From assembly GCF_900186965.1 (NCBI RefSeq), contig NZ_LT906457.1, positions 2,010,501 through 2,074,500 of the forward strand: 64,000 bases of DNA, read 5' to 3'. A model generated the notes under the pieces. That model did no database searches. It saw nothing but the letters and a program-made list of their open reading frames with translations, and was not told where the DNA came from. The stretch is from Legionella spiritensis (GTDB lineage Bacteria; Pseudomonadota; Gammaproteobacteria; Legionellales; Legionellaceae). Below, in pieces: positions 34,669 to 46,200 of this stretch (within the stretch, counting starts at the first letter, position 1; each line of letters opens with the position of its first letter). The translations under genes and the position numbers were made by a program.

Positions 34669-34760
34669 GCCTTCTTGTTTCCAGTGAAGGAAAACCCAAC
34701 AGAGCAGGGAGAAAAACAACAGGAACTACTACTGTTTCCATTTAATTTTGCCAGGTTAAC

Positions 34761-34845
34761 TGTCATTCCCGCGAAGGCGGGAAACCATTCCTGATGTGGC
34801 TCAGTGCTTGATTCAGTATGGATCCCCGCCTTCGCGGGGATGACA
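34761..34845. repeat. GTCATTCCCGCGAAGG palindromic repeat
   Basis: 85 bp with inverted ends TGTCATTCCCGCGAAGGCGG and CCGCCTTCGCGGGGATGACA. This kind of short palindromic unit is widespread in gammaproteobacterial intergenic DNA. It lies between the start of the RasGEF-like gene and the 3' end of fliK. A degenerate relative is at 27631-27696. Confidence 0.85.
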
Positions 34846-34910
34846 AAAAGACAAACATTCTGTGCAAGCCAACCTGTCAAAACTAAATGGAAATGGTACT
34901 ACCCTGCTGT

Positions 34911-36131
34911 TCACGCAAAATAATCAATAAGTCCGTTTGTTTTTTTAATCGGAACAGGCTCCTGAGACGACACTGCGTCGGAATCCGGCCCGGACTGTTC
35001 CAGGGTTGGGGATGAAGAATCCTGATTGGCCGACTGACGTTGTCGATGATCGCTGGATTCAATAGTAACCTCCGTCAGATTCACACCTTGCTCCGCCAAC
35101 ATGTCTTTGAGGCGAGGAATCGCCTGCTCTATCAAATCACGGACATGCGTACTATGCGTGGCGATGGATAACGACGCGTCTTCTTTATTAATGCTGATAT
35201 TGACTTCCAGTGGCCCGAAATCCTGGGGATTAAGCCTGATATGCGCACTGTTAATTTTCTGTTGGCCAAGCCAGACAATCTGTTGGTTAAATTGCTCGCT
35301 CCATTCCGGTTTGAACACATGAGCGGGTAATTCCATGTTTTTAGCCGGCGGATTATGTAAAGACATCTCCGACGCACGCAACCCGCTGGTAAACGAATTT
35401 ACAGATGAGACAGGCTCGTGTTGTTCCTGATTACCATTATTATTCTCAGTAACGCCCTCAATGATATTCAACCTATCGTCACGTTGTTTCATATCCGAAT
35501 CAAAACGGTTGATTTTCCCGTAGGCACGGTCAAAATCAATGAGTCCGGTCGTTTTTTTATCCGTGTTGATTTGATCGTCGTCCGTCACATGCTCCGGAAT
35601 TTTTATCTCCTTCTGTGGTGCCTCCATAGCGGCCTCTGTTTTAGTCAATTGCCGGATAACGGCAATATCCGCGCCTCGCACCCGATTTGAGGACGACTGG
35701 TTAGTCGACGCGTCTGGTAATTCGTCATCCCGAATCATGTCATCAAGATATTGAGCATCCTGCGTGACAACGTCTTTGGTCAATACAAAAGCATCCGGTT
35801 GCGCCGGGATTATTTCGGACTGTTGCGAAGTCAACATATCTTCATCAGACACCGGCGTAACCGGTGTTTCAACAAGCAGGAAAGGCGCAATAACATATTG
35901 CTTATCGGAATCCGCTTCGGAATTACTATCAGGCTTTTCAGCGGTGTTGTTTGCGGTGGACAAATCCTCAACTGGCTTTTTTACTTCCTTGTCAGTCAGT
36001 AATGCTGAAATCATTTCGAGAAACGAATCACTCTCCAGTACGGGTTCACTCTCGCCGTCACCGGACACCGTAACAGGCTCTTCCGCATTGATGATCGGAT
36101 TTTTTAACGTTAAGAGGCTTAAATCGATCAT
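34911..36131 (-). CDS. fliK: Flagellar hook-length control protein FliK
   Basis: FliK measures hook length and switches flagellar export specificity through FlhB. The typical design is visible: a long polar, low-complexity N-terminal two thirds, and a compact C-terminal domain with QIVWLGQQKINSAHIRLNPQ followed by LGPLEV-type sequence (FGPLEVNISI) and LIEQAIPRLKDMLAEQGVNL. Start ATG 36131 (MIDLSLLTL) behind AAAGGA; the longer frame to 36215 is not supported. 406 residues. It is isolated from other flagellar genes here. The sequence of the polar part is poorly conserved in all FliK, so the call rests on the C-terminus. Confidence 0.88.
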   Translation of the reverse strand: MIDLSLLTLKNPIINAEEPVTVSGDGESEPVLESDSFLEMISALLTDKEVKKPVEDLSTANNTAEKPDSNSEADSDKQYVIAPFLLVETPVTPVSDEDMLTSQQSEIIPAQPDAFVLTKDVVTQDAQYLDDMIRDDELPDASTNQSSSNRVRGADIAVIRQLTKTEAAMEAPQKEIKIPEHVTDDDQINTDKKTTGLIDFDRAYGKINRFDSDMKQRDDRLNIIEGVTENNNGNQEQHEPVSSVNSFTSGLRASEMSLHNPPAKNMELPAHVFKPEWSEQFNQQIVWLGQQKINSAHIRLNPQDFGPLEVNISINKEDASLSIATHSTHVRDLIEQAIPRLKDMLAEQGVNLTEVTIESSDHRQRQSANQDSSSPTLEQSGPDSDAVSSQEPVPIKKTNGLIDYFA

Positions 36132-36323
36132 GAAAGTTCCTTTATCCGGCCTAGTGATATTAGTCAGGATTCTGCAAAAAACATACCAGAATGTTGGATT
36201 CTGTGCACTTATCAATTAATTGTTAACAATTATTACATTGAAGTAAAACTGGCCACGTTGGTCTTCTGGGAACATTTTGACCATGCTAGCCTTGAACACA
36301 ATTGTTTTTAAGGGAGTTAAATC

Positions 36324-36974
36324 ATGATTACTTTTTTTCAATCCGAACAACGCGCCAAACAACAATCCATTGAAAATGCGCGAAAAATAATGGCCAGGGT
36401 GAAAAACAAACGCTTGACTCCATACCAGGAACACGAACACTTTCATTCTCTTTTGCTGTTGTTGAACGAACGCGAGGCTGCCTTTGAATCCCAGATAGCG
36501 CGTCTTGACGGCGAATCATCCAGACAAGCGTTTACGGCCGGTTACTACGAGTTCGCTAAAACCGTAGAGTACTGCCTTCTCAGACCGCAACAATGTTCAG
36601 ACTATATAGAGAGTTACTTTGACTCATCGGATTATATCGCGACCGGAGGCCCGGACGGCGATTATTCCCATACCATCTACGACGATATTGCCACAGGTAT
36701 CTTGACAGCCAGTGTAGTCATGATGACTATTGGTGGCTTTGCTCTCCTTTTCAATCCCCTGGCGGCTATCATAATCCTGACTATCGGAGCAACGTTTGCC
36801 GCCCCCAGTCTGTATTACCACTATGCGGAAACAAGACCTAACGAATCAGCGATTCAGAAAGAGGAAAAGACGCTGTTTCAGGAACTTGAAACCGTCATCA
36901 ATCCCATGAAAACAACTTGCGGCATGGAGGTCATGGAAGATATGCCAACAGGCAATTCTCCGATCCTTTGCTAA
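36324..36974 (+). CDS. Unknown protein with central membrane hairpin
   Basis: 216 residues, no recognised family. The N-terminal 100 residues are polar and helical. Residues about 127-170 form two adjacent hydrophobic segments (ATGILTASVVMMTIGGFALL, then PLAAIIILTIGATFAAPSLY), a likely membrane hairpin. The C-terminus is acidic (KEEKTLFQELETV, MEVMEDMP), which is reminiscent of the Glu-rich tails common in Dot/Icm substrates. A strong AAGGGAG precedes the ATG. A repeat element starts 18 bp after the stop. An effector role is possible but unproved. Confidence 0.62.
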   Translation: MITFFQSEQRAKQQSIENARKIMARVKNKRLTPYQEHEHFHSLLLLLNEREAAFESQIARLDGESSRQAFTAGYYEFAKTVEYCLLRPQQCSDYIESYFDSSDYIATGGPDGDYSHTIYDDIATGILTASVVMMTIGGFALLFNPLAAIIILTIGATFAAPSLYYHYAETRPNESAIQKEEKTLFQELETVINPMKTTCGMEVMEDMPTGNSPILC

Positions 36975-36991
36975 TGATTAAGGTTTTGTGA

Positions 36992-37210
36992 CCAGGCTCT
37001 GTGAACCAATTTTTTCCGATCGAAAACAAGGCAACTATTGTTGCGCAACAACTAATAATGTCTTGTAGCCCGTCATGAAGGCGAAGCCGTAATGCGGGAA
37101 AACGTTCATAAGTGGCACATCAAACCCGCAATACGGCCGCAGGCCTCCTTACGGGCTACTGTTTTTTCGCAAAAAATGGTGCGAAGAAAATTTTTGTTCA
37201 CAGAACCTGG
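36992..37210. repeat. Full-length composite inverted-repeat element (arm type A)
   Basis: 219 bp between the small membrane-protein gene and acnA. Left end CCAGGCTCTGTGAACCAATT, right end TTTTTGTTCACAGAACCTGG. Type-A arms are clear (TTCCGATCGAAAACAAGGCA and ATTGTTGCGCAACAA; TTCGCAAAAAATGGTGCGAA on the right). The core is nearly identical to that at 40060-40276. A 145-bp remainder up to acnA should hold the acnA promoter. Confidence 0.9.
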
Positions 37211-37356
37211 GGCTGTAATTTTTGCAGGTGGTTTTTTTGACCAGTTAGATCAAAGCATAACATCTGTTAAAAATAATTTTCCGTCGTGGTTCATGAACCA
37301 TGAAAAATTGTTCTTTTTCGGCTATGATTAGCACTTTTGAACGCAGGAGTGCTTGC

Positions 37357-40032
37357 ATGAGATTAGGTCAAGACAGTCTTTCAACACAACGTGAGTTACA
37401 GGTTGGTGATAAAACCTATCATTACTACAGCCTTAGGGAAGCGGAAAAAAATCACTTCAGCGGTATAAGCCGCCTGCCCTATTCCCTGAAAGTGTTGTTT
37501 GAAAATTTATTACGTTTTGAAGACGGCAACACGGTCAAAACCAACGACATCAAGGCGCTTTCAGACTGGCTGACCACCAAATCTTCCCAACATGAAATCG
37601 CCTACCGCCCCGCTCGTGTCCTGATGCAGGATTTCACAGGGGTACCCGCCGTTGTGGATTTGGCCGCCATGCGCGACGCACTGGAAAAACTGGGTGGAGA
37701 CGCCAGGAAAATTTCGCCTTTATCTCCGGTTGATCTGGTTATCGATCACTCCGTCATGGTTGATAAATTTGGCAGTCCGGACTCCCTGGAAATTAACACC
37801 GAAATTGAAATCACCCGTAACAGGGAGCGCTACGAATTTCTACGTTGGGGACAAAAAGCGTTTGCCAATTTTCAGGTTGTACCACCCGGTACCGGCATAT
37901 GCCATCAGGTGAACCTGGAATACCTGGGCAAGACCGTCTGGCACAGCGAACAGGACGGCAAGCGCTACGCCTACCCCGACACGCTCGTCGGCACGGACTC
38001 CCATACGACCATGATCAACGGACTCGGGATTCTGGGCTGGGGAGTCGGCGGCATTGAGGCGGAAGCAGCCATGCTTGGCCAACCCATATCCATGCTTATT
38101 CCGGAAGTGATTGGTTTTAAATTAACCGGCAAACTGCGTGAAGGGATTACCGCAACCGATTTGGTGCTCACGGTAACGCAAATGTTGCGTAAAAAAGGGG
38201 TGGTAGGTAAATTTGTGGAATTCTATGGCCCGGGACTGACTGATCTACCCTTGGCCGATCGTGCGACCATCTCCAATATGGCGCCGGAATACGGTGCAAC
38301 CTGCGGCTTTTTCCCTGTTGACAGGGAAACCATCCGTTATCTGACCTTAACCGGCCGTGACGAACAAACCATCGCGCTGGTGGAGGCGTATTGCAAGGCA
38401 CAAGGCATGTGGTATGAATCCGACTCACCGGATCCTGTCTTTACAGATACCCTGGCCCTGGATCTGACCTCCGTGGAACCCTCCCTCGCCGGCCCCAAAC
38501 GACCGCAGGATAAGGTTAATTTAACTACCTTGCCCCGGGAATTTGACACATTTATGCAGCAATCCGGTAAAGAGGCCGAAAAAACAAAATCCTTTCCGGT
38601 CAAGCATGAAAACTATGCCATGCAACATGGCCATGTCGTCATCGCAGCCATTACCAGTTGTACCAATACCTCTAACCCCAGCGTACTCATGGCGGCGGGA
38701 CTGGTGGCCAAAAAAGCCGTTGAAAAGGGGTTGACCCGCAAACCATGGGTGAAGTCGTCTCTGGCCCCTGGTTCCAAGGTAGTCACCGATTATTTGAAAT
38801 ACGCCGGATTGCAAACTTACCTGGATCAGCTCGGGTTCAACCTGGTGGGTTACGGCTGTACCACCTGTATCGGCAATTCAGGCCCGCTTCCCGATCCGAT
38901 TGCCGCCGCCGTATCTGATCATGATCTGGTTGTTTGTTCGGTATTGTCCGGTAACCGTAATTTTGAAGGCCGGGTTCATCCCCAGGTTCGTGCCAACTGG
39001 CTCGCCTCGCCACCGTTGGTCGTTGCCTATGCCCTGGTCGGAACGACCACCGTAGACTTAAGTAACGATCCCATCGGCAAGGACAAAGACGGCAATAACG
39101 TCTACCTGAAAGATATCTGGCCGTCTAACGACGAAGTGGCGATTGAAGTGGCCAAGGTAACTGGTTCCATGTTCCGTAAGGAATACGCCGAAGTCTTTCA
39201 GGGAGACGAACACTGGCAGGCCATTAAAACCGGCAGCGGCATTACTTACGACTGGAACCCTGATTCCACGTATATCCAGCACCCGCCATTTTTTGAAAAC
39301 CTGACACGCCAGCCGCAAGCGATGAAACCCATCAGCAACGCTTACGTACTGGCCTTGCTCGGTGATTCAATAACAACCGATCACATTTCTCCGGCCGGCT
39401 CCATCAAAGCCAATTCACCGGCCGGTCTTTATCTGAAATCCAAGGGCGTCAAGGAAGCTGATTTCAACTCCTACGGTTCACGTCGCGGGAATCATGAAGT
39501 GATGATGAGAGGCACCTTTGCCAATATCCGCATTCGTAACGAAATGACTCCGGAGATTGAAGGCGGCATGACACGTCATATTCCCAGCGGAAAAGTCATG
39601 CCAATCTATGATGCGGCCATGCTCTACCAGGACAAGCAGCAACAGCTTGTGGTCATCGCAGGCAAGGAATACGGTACCGGTTCCTCCCGTGACTGGGCAG
39701 CCAAGGGAACAAACCTTCTAGGTGTCAAGGCGGTCATCACTGAAAGCTTTGAACGAATTCACCGCTCCAATCTGATTGGCATGGGCATTCTGCCGTTACA
39801 GTTCAAGGAAGGGGTGACCCGAAAAACGCTCAAGCTGGACGGTAGCGAACAAATCAGTATCGCGGTAGACGACTCGTTGAAACCAGGGGCGGAATTGTCC
39901 ATGGTTATCCGTCGAGCAGGCGGTGATGAGAGCACCGTTAAAGTTCTCTGCCGCATTGATACGGCTAACGAACTGGAATATTATCGCCACGGCGGCATAT
40001 TGCAGTATGTGCTTCGTCAAATGCTCGGATAG
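37357..40032 (+). CDS. acnA: Aconitate hydratase A
   Basis: AcnA interconverts citrate and isocitrate in the TCA cycle with a [4Fe-4S] cluster. The cluster Cys residues are visible in [12 protein letters not shown] (Cys near 434) and in [13 protein letters not shown] (near 500 and 503). [39 protein letters not shown] and the swivel-domain [13 protein letters not shown] are all intact. The start is ATG 37357 (MRLGQDSLS) behind GCAGGAG, giving 891 residues, the usual length; an upstream in-frame ATG at 37300 is not supported. The gene is monocistronic, bracketed by repeats on both sides. Confidence 0.96.
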   Translation: MRLGQDSLSTQRELQVGDKTYHYYSLREAEKNHFSGISRLPYSLKVLFENLLRFEDGNTVKTNDIKALSDWLTTKSSQHEIAYRPARVLMQDFTGVPAVVDLAAMRDALEKLGGDARKISPLSPVDLVIDHSVMVDKFGSPDSLEINTEIEITRNRERYEFLRWGQKAFANFQVVPPGTGICHQVNLEYLGKTVWHSEQDGKRYAYPDTLVGTDSHTTMINGLGILGWGVGGIEAEAAMLGQPISMLIPEVIGFKLTGKLREGITATDLVLTVTQMLRKKGVVGKFVEFYGPGLTDLPLADRATISNMAPEYGATCGFFPVDRETIRYLTLTGRDEQTIALVEAYCKAQGMWYESDSPDPVFTDTLALDLTSVEPSLAGPKRPQDKVNLTTLPREFDTFMQQSGKEAEKTKSFPVKHENYAMQHGHVVIAAITSCTNTSNPSVLMAAGLVAKKAVEKGLTRKPWVKSSLAPGSKVVTDYLKYAGLQTYLDQLGFNLVGYGCTTCIGNSGPLPDPIAAAVSDHDLVVCSVLSGNRNFEGRVHPQVRANWLASPPLVVAYALVGTTTVDLSNDPIGKDKDGNNVYLKDIWPSNDEVAIEVAKVTGSMFRKEYAEVFQGDEHWQAIKTGSGITYDWNPDSTYIQHPPFFENLTRQPQAMKPISNAYVLALLGDSITTDHISPAGSIKANSPAGLYLKSKGVKEADFNSYGSRRGNHEVMMRGTFANIRIRNEMTPEIEGGMTRHIPSGKVMPIYDAAMLYQDKQQQLVVIAGKEYGTGSSRDWAAKGTNLLGVKAVITESFERIHRSNLIGMGILPLQFKEGVTRKTLKLDGSEQISIAVDDSLKPGAELSMVIRRAGGDESTVKVLCRIDTANELEYYRHGGILQYVLRQMLG

Positions 40033-40059
40033 CCGGACACCTGATAATTATTTAAATGC

Positions 40060-40276
40060 CTGGCTTCTGTGAACCAATTTTTTTCCGATCGGAAACAAGG
40101 CAATTATTGTTGCACAACAAATGATAATTGCCTGTAGCCCGTCATGAAGGCTTCGCTGTAATGCGGGATAACGTTCCTAATTGGCACATGAAACCCGCAA
40201 TACGGCCGCAGGCCTCCTTACGGGCTACTGTTTTTTCGCAAAAAATGGTGCGAAGAAAAATTGGTTCACGGAACCC
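40060..40276. repeat. Full-length composite inverted-repeat element (arm type A)
   Basis: 217 bp, starting 28 bp after the acnA stop. Left end CTGGCTTCTGTGAACCAATT, right end AATTGGTTCACGGAACCCAA. The core loop (ATAACGTTCCTAATTGGCAC) is shared with the element at 8275-8508, read in the other direction. Together with 36992-37210 it brackets acnA in the same orientation, which could allow recombination around that gene. Confidence 0.9.
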
Positions 40277-40464
40277 AAAAATGACCACATTTCCGGGCAA
40301 GCCTTTCTCCGGGACTTGCCGACTGCTTTATTTTTCATTGATTTTATATGGTTAAACTGCTAGATTCCGCAAAGCATTCGGGTGCAGACTGGTGAACAAT
40401 GGCGTCCTACCTATCAAAAAAGCTGACCTGCCATGCTCTTGATATTGCTCACTAAGGATTTTTC

Positions 40465-41835
40465 ATGAACCAATCAAAAAAAGTTTTGTCTGTTTTTTCT
40501 TTGGTCATGATTAACGTCATCGCCGTTGACAGTCTTCGCACGCTACCCATCAGCGCCAAACTCGGGCTACCGTTAGTCTCTTATTATATGGTTGCCGCCT
40601 TTGCTTTTTTTATCCCGGTCGCCCTGGTTGCGGCAGAACTGGCCACAGCCTATCCCAACACAGGCGGACTTTACGTCTGGGTTCGCGAGGCGTTTGGCAG
40701 ACGTGCCGGTTTTATAACCATCTGGCTGCAATGGATTTATAATGTGGTCTGGTACCCTACCATTCTGGCATTTATTGCCGCAACGTTTTCCTATCTGTTC
40801 GCCCCTGATCTCGCCAACAATAAATTTTATCTTCTGGGTTCGTCGTTCGGTTTATTCTGGGTTTTTACCCTGCTCAACTGTTTAGGCATGCGCGTATCCA
40901 GTATCGTCAGCACGATTGGCGCTATTTTAGGCACCATACTGCCTATGCTGGGCATTATTTTATTAGGTGCCATCTGGATTATTCAAGGCAGGCCTGTTGC
41001 CGTCGATGCGAACACCTCCTGGCTGCCTGATTTCAGCTCATTGGGGAATTTATCCTTGTTTTCAGCGGTATTATTTGGTCTTTTGGGAATGGAAATGTCG
41101 GCCGTACACGCCGGTGACGTTAAAAATCCACAACGGGATTACCCCCGCGCTATTTTGTACTCCACGCTTATTATTTTCTTCACCCTTGTCTTGAGCTCAT
41201 TAGCCATCGTTATCGTTGTGCCCAATGGGCAATTGAGCGTGGTCTCAGGCTTGATAGACGCTTATGCCTCCTTTTTCAAGAATTATAACCTGTCCTGGAT
41301 GACGGGTATCATTGCTCTCATGATCATTATCGGTGGCTTAAGCGGCGTTTCCGCCTGGATTATCGGCCCAACCAAAGGACTGCTGGTTTCCGCTCAGGAC
41401 GGCTCCTTACCCGCCGTCTTCGGAAAAATAAATCGGTTCGGCGCGCCTGTCGCCATATTAATGACACAAGGTATCATCTTTACCTTACTGAGCAGTGTTT
41501 TTATTCTGTTTGATTCCATCAATGCCGCCTATTGGCTGTTAAGTGACTTGTGTGCGCAAATGGCTTTAATGGTCTATCTCTTTATGTTCGCTGCAGTGAT
41601 CAAATTACGCTACAGCCAACCCGATAAACCGCGCAGTTTTATGATACCCGGCGGAAAAATCGTCTTATGGCTGGTAGCTGGCGCCGGTTCCCTGTGTTGT
41701 CTTGCCGCCATGGGGATAGGATTTATCCCGCCGACGCAAATTCCTGTTGAAAATATCGTATTTTTTGAATTTTTTCTGATTGGCGGTCTGGTTCTGTTCG
41801 TGGTGCTGCCGTGGAAATTTGCCAAAAAGCATTAG
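40465..41835 (+). CDS. APC-family amino acid permease, GadC/YjeM-like
   Basis: 456 residues with about twelve membrane segments and the APC first-helix pattern (SVFSLVMINVIAVDSLRTLP). YPNTGGLYVWVREAFG and LQWIYNVVWYPTILAF resemble the glutamate/GABA antiporter branch (GadC) and relatives in amino-acid-using intracellular bacteria. No decarboxylase gene is adjacent, so an acid-resistance role is not supported by context. The ribosome-binding site AAGGA is good. The TAG stop is the first part of a repeat terminus (TTAGGTTCACGGAACC). Confidence 0.85.
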   Translation: MNQSKKVLSVFSLVMINVIAVDSLRTLPISAKLGLPLVSYYMVAAFAFFIPVALVAAELATAYPNTGGLYVWVREAFGRRAGFITIWLQWIYNVVWYPTILAFIAATFSYLFAPDLANNKFYLLGSSFGLFWVFTLLNCLGMRVSSIVSTIGAILGTILPMLGIILLGAIWIIQGRPVAVDANTSWLPDFSSLGNLSLFSAVLFGLLGMEMSAVHAGDVKNPQRDYPRAILYSTLIIFFTLVLSSLAIVIVVPNGQLSVVSGLIDAYASFFKNYNLSWMTGIIALMIIIGGLSGVSAWIIGPTKGLLVSAQDGSLPAVFGKINRFGAPVAILMTQGIIFTLLSSVFILFDSINAAYWLLSDLCAQMALMVYLFMFAAVIKLRYSQPDKPRSFMIPGGKIVLWLVAGAGSLCCLAAMGIGFIPPTQIPVENIVFFEFFLIGGLVLFVVLPWKFAKKH

Positions 41836-41890
41836 GTTCACGGAACCCAGGTTCTGTGCATTGCAATTTTTGCAACGGCGACACCATATG
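41833..41890. repeat. Repeat remnant: two termini and part of a type-B arm
   Basis: TAGGTTCACGGAACC is followed by CAGGTTCTGTGCA and a decayed type-B arm (CGGCGACACCATATGTGATTT, compare CGGCTGTAAAAAGGTGTGTGATTT-like arms elsewhere). The core is missing. It provides the stop codon of the permease gene. Confidence 0.7.
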
Positions 41891-41969
41891 TGATTTATAT
41901 TGCATTTTAGAAATTTGAAAATTATAGTTCTATTTTTCATAGAAAATATAATCAACCGTTTTGCTCATT

Positions 41970-43277
41970 ATGCAAAAGCAAAAAAAATTAATGCTGCCTG
42001 TTTTAAAACGGCGAAATTCATTCTGGGGTTTGTCGCACAAAAAACCACTTCCACAGCCAACCAGCACAGACGACATCCATACTCATTCAAGTACAACCTT
42101 TTTTTCTGCTGTAAAGAATGTAACTCCACCTTATCACGATTGCTTTTTCAACCCTAAAGATAAAGCGCTTTATGAAGCATTATTGGCCGCAATATTTTTT
42201 AAATACAGACAATTATACATTCCTTTGTTAAATCAGGTTTTTGCTGTGATGATTCCGGGATTGACCAAAGTATGGCAATATTACATGCAAACCGGCGGAA
42301 ACAAGAATAAAGAGCACCGCTTTCTTTGTGAAGAGATGTATAACACGTTTATCCAGAAACATGCCTTGCCTTCCTTGTATCACAATGTGACGCAAGAACC
42401 CGCAACGTTTTTTCACCAGATGATTATGGATTTGCAAAGCGAGGATCCAGACACGTTTTTTAAAAAACTGGCTATTTGCCGTGCCTACCTTACTTTTTTT
42501 ATGGGCAAAGGCCAACTAAGCCCTCACGGTGAAGGAGCAATAAAAAACGATTGGGAACCCCATATCGATTTAAAGAGGATGCTTGGTGATACAGTAACTT
42601 TACGAGATGACTGGTTTTTGCGGAATGTAAGAAAAAACCGACCTTTGTATATCGTGGGTGATTTTTTATCAAGAAATATAGGTTATCTCCCGCCCTATGC
42701 CTACAATACACTGAGTAAAACACATCGAGAATTATTAATAAATAAAGTGCCGGAGCATGAAGTTGGTGGTTATATATTTTCTATAACCACTCTAGGTGAT
42801 TTTACTTCTTCAGGTTCCTATACATATTCCATGCCCCAACTGTGCGGCCCTTCCGGAATGACTGCCATGTATTTGGCTTTAGCCGCTCAAACTGAGTTGT
42901 CGCAGGAAGCACGTTCTTTGTATTCCTTTATCATGTCGTTATATACGGTAGGATTTGGAGGGCATTCAATTGATGAAACATTTATCATGGGCAGCAAAAA
43001 AGGTACTTTACGGTTTAATGAATATCAACGTGGCGATTACTTAAGTATCATTCCGGCAATACTGAAACACGATAATAATTTTGCAGACTTATATCAGGAA
43101 ATCCTGAATTTGAATCAGGAATTCCTGGTTGAACAAATCGCTGATACTCCCCGGCACATGGAAAACAATACCCGCTCGGCAGAGATAGCCCGGCACTCAC
43201 AGCCGGGCTTAGATTGCTCAATTAATACCCTTCTTCCGGCAGAGACATCAGACTCGCATTGCCACCGGCTGCCGTAG
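41970..43277 (+). CDS. Unknown protein overlapping the 3' end of putA, effector candidate
   Basis: About 435 residues, no recognised family. The frame opens at a TTG at 41961; ATG at 41970 or 41991 is more likely, both without a clear ribosome-binding site. There is no signal peptide. A Phe/Tyr-rich central part (HEVGGYIFSITTLGDFTSSGSYTYSMPQLCG) and FGGHSIDETFIMG look like a folded enzymatic domain, and a His appears in both, but I cannot name it. The last 56 bp overlap the convergent end of putA. A TATAAT at 41947 could be a promoter box, though it is close to the start. Confidence 0.6.
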   Translation: MQKQKKLMLPVLKRRNSFWGLSHKKPLPQPTSTDDIHTHSSTTFFSAVKNVTPPYHDCFFNPKDKALYEALLAAIFFKYRQLYIPLLNQVFAVMIPGLTKVWQYYMQTGGNKNKEHRFLCEEMYNTFIQKHALPSLYHNVTQEPATFFHQMIMDLQSEDPDTFFKKLAICRAYLTFFMGKGQLSPHGEGAIKNDWEPHIDLKRMLGDTVTLRDDWFLRNVRKNRPLYIVGDFLSRNIGYLPPYAYNTLSKTHRELLINKVPEHEVGGYIFSITTLGDFTSSGSYTYSMPQLCGPSGMTAMYLALAAQTELSQEARSLYSFIMSLYTVGFGGHSIDETFIMGSKKGTLRFNEYQRGDYLSIIPAILKHDNNFADLYQEILNLNQEFLVEQIADTPRHMENNTRSAEIARHSQPGLDCSINTLLPAETSDSHCHRLP

Positions 43278-46200
43278 TATCCACCGTGTACGTGCGTTCA
43301 TGGCACAATCTGAGCAGATAATGCGGCCCTCCGGCTTTCGGCCCGGTGCCGGACAGCCCCTCTCCTCCAAAAGGCTGAAGCCCTACCACCGCTCCGGTCA
43401 TATTACGATTGACATAACAGTTCCCGACATGGACGCGTTGGCGGATATACTCCACCATACTGTTAATCCTGCTATGAATACCCAGTGTCAAACCATAACC
43501 GGTTTGATTTATTTCATGAATGATTTGATCCAAATCCTTACGCTTGTAACGTATGACATGCAATATCGGCCCAAACACTTCACGTTCCAGAGATCGAATC
43601 GAATCTATCGCAATAGCGGTTGGAGGCATGAAATAACCGGAATCACACTCATCATCGGATAAACGGCTCTGGTATAAAATCTCATGCTTCTGTTCCATAA
43701 CGCTCACATGAGACTTCAAAACTGACAGGGCGTCCTGATCAATAACAGGCCCCACGTCCGTCGCCAGCCAGCGGGGATCACCGACTCTTAATTCCGCCAT
43801 GGCGCCTTGCAATAATTCAATCATACGCGGGTAAATCTCATCCTGAATATAAAGTACCCGCAAGGCCGAGCAACGCTGGCCTGCGCTGCCGAACGCGGAA
43901 GTCAGCACATCAACCGTCACTTGCTCAAGGAGAGCGGAAGAATCAACGATCATAGCGTTTTGACCACCCGTCTCCGCAATTAAAGGTATAATTTCACCGC
44001 CGCGGGTGGCCAGAGTCTGGTTAATCCTGTTTGCTGTTTGGGTAGAACCGGTAAATAACACGGCTTTAATACGTCTATCCGCCACAAGAGGCGCACCGAC
44101 CGATTCGCCGTTGCCGGTTAACAACTGAATAACCGCGTCGGGGATCCCGGCCTGATGCATTAACTGCACCGCAAACGTCGCAATAATCGGCGTTTGTTCC
44201 GCCGGTTTGGCAATCACGCAATTTCCGGTAACCAGTGCCGCCACAATCTGGCCGGTGAAAATAGCCAATGGAAAATTCCATGGGCTGATGCAAAGCGCCA
44301 GGCCGCGACCATGCAAACCAAGCTCATTTAATTCACCGGTATAACCGTGCAGGCGTATGGGTTTGCCCATCAGTTTTACGGCCATCATGGCATAGTAGCG
44401 ACAGAAATCAACCGCCTCCCTGACTTCCGCTATACCGTCATTCCATGTTTTTCCTGCTTCCAGACACGCCATGGCAAGTAAGGTTGCAAGATTTTCTTCC
44501 AATAAATCGGCAAACCGCTCCACACAGGCTGCCCGTTCCGTTACCGGTTTGTTACTCCAGGCTGCAAATGCCTGTTCTCCCCTGGCAAGAGCCCATTCAA
44601 TATCATCATTGGTCGCATCACTGACCCGGCCTACCGACTGGGCCGTATTTTGCGGCGACGTCACGCTGCGATCAACCCGTCCACCCTCACGTCCGGCTAT
44701 TATGGGTTTCGCCTGCCAATGCGACAAATCCATTTCAGCATATTGCTGTTGCAGATTAGCCACCTCTTTCCGATCCGTCAGATCAAAACCTGACGAATTC
44801 TTTCTGTCGGATGAAAAAATGGCCGATGGCAATGGAATATTCCGATTCATTTTTCCTAACAGATGATTCGCTTTACTGACCGGATCTTCTACCAGCGTGC
44901 TGATTGGCGCCTTTTCATCAACAATTCTATTGACAAAGGATGAGTTGGCGCCATTTTCCAGTAATCTTCGCACCAGATAGGGCAACAAATCCTCATGGCT
45001 GCCTACCGGAGCATAAATACGGCAGGGTATACCCAGACGCTCCGCCGGAACAACCTGTTCGTACAATTCATTGCCCATACCATGCAGACACTGAAATTCA
45101 AAATCACGGTAATCACCCACCAGATTCAGAATCATGGCTACGGAATACGCGTTATGTGTTGCAAATTGCGGATAAACGGCATCCGTCATGGTCAATAATT
45201 TTTTGGCGCACGCCTGAAATGAGACATCCGTAAAAACCTTGCGGGTAAACACCGGATACTCCGCCAACCCCTGCATCTGGGTTTTTTTAATTTCACTATC
45301 CCAATAGGCGCCCTTAATAAGGCGAACCATCATGCGGCGCTGTTTACTTCTGGCCAAATCAGCAATCCAGTCCAGCAGATAAAACGCTCTTTTTTGATAG
45401 GATTGCACCGCCATCCCAAATCCCTGCCACCCACTCAGACTGTCATCACAGAATACCCTTTCAATCACATCCAGCGACAATTCCAGACGCTCGGATTCTT
45501 CCGCATCGATGGTCAGGGCAATATCATATTGTTTTGCCAGTTGCGCCAGTGTTAAAAGCTTCGGCGGCAACTCATCCAGCACCCTGTCTCGCTGTGATTC
45601 CTGATAACGCGGATGCAAGGCGGATAATTTGATTGAAATACCGGGACGTTGATAAACGGTCAACTCTTTATCGGATCGGGATCCAATCGTTTCTATCGCT
45701 TCCTTGTAGGCCAGAAAATAACGGGCGGCATCCGTTTTGGTCAGAGCGGCCTCACCCAGCATGTCATAAGAATAGGTGTATCCGATTTTTTCTTTTTTCC
45801 TGGCTCTTGTCAGGGCTTCGTCGATTGTACGTCCCATTACAAACTGTTTACTCATAATGCGCATGGCTTTATCGACCGCCTTGCGCACCACACCTTCGCC
45901 GCTGCGATTAACCAGCTTCATCATTGCTTTACTCAAAGCAGATTCGGCCGTTTCCGGATTCAGTACCCGCCCGGTCAGCATCAACGCCCAGGTCGTTGCA
46001 TTGACAAAAAAGGAACTGCTTTGACCACGATGCGATTTCCAGTCCGCGGCACTCAGCTTGTCCTTAATCAAGCTGTTTATCGTCGCGTTGTCGGGTACTC
46101 GCAATAACGCTTCAGCCAGACACATCAATGCGATACCTTCATCGCTGGATAAGGAATATTCCGTTAAAAAAGAGTCTATCCCCGTACTGTTTTTTCGCTC

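Noticed and set aside
35751..36219. Plus-strand frames antisense to fliK
   Set aside because: They mirror the low-complexity Ser/Asp-rich region of fliK, which leaves complementary frames open by composition.
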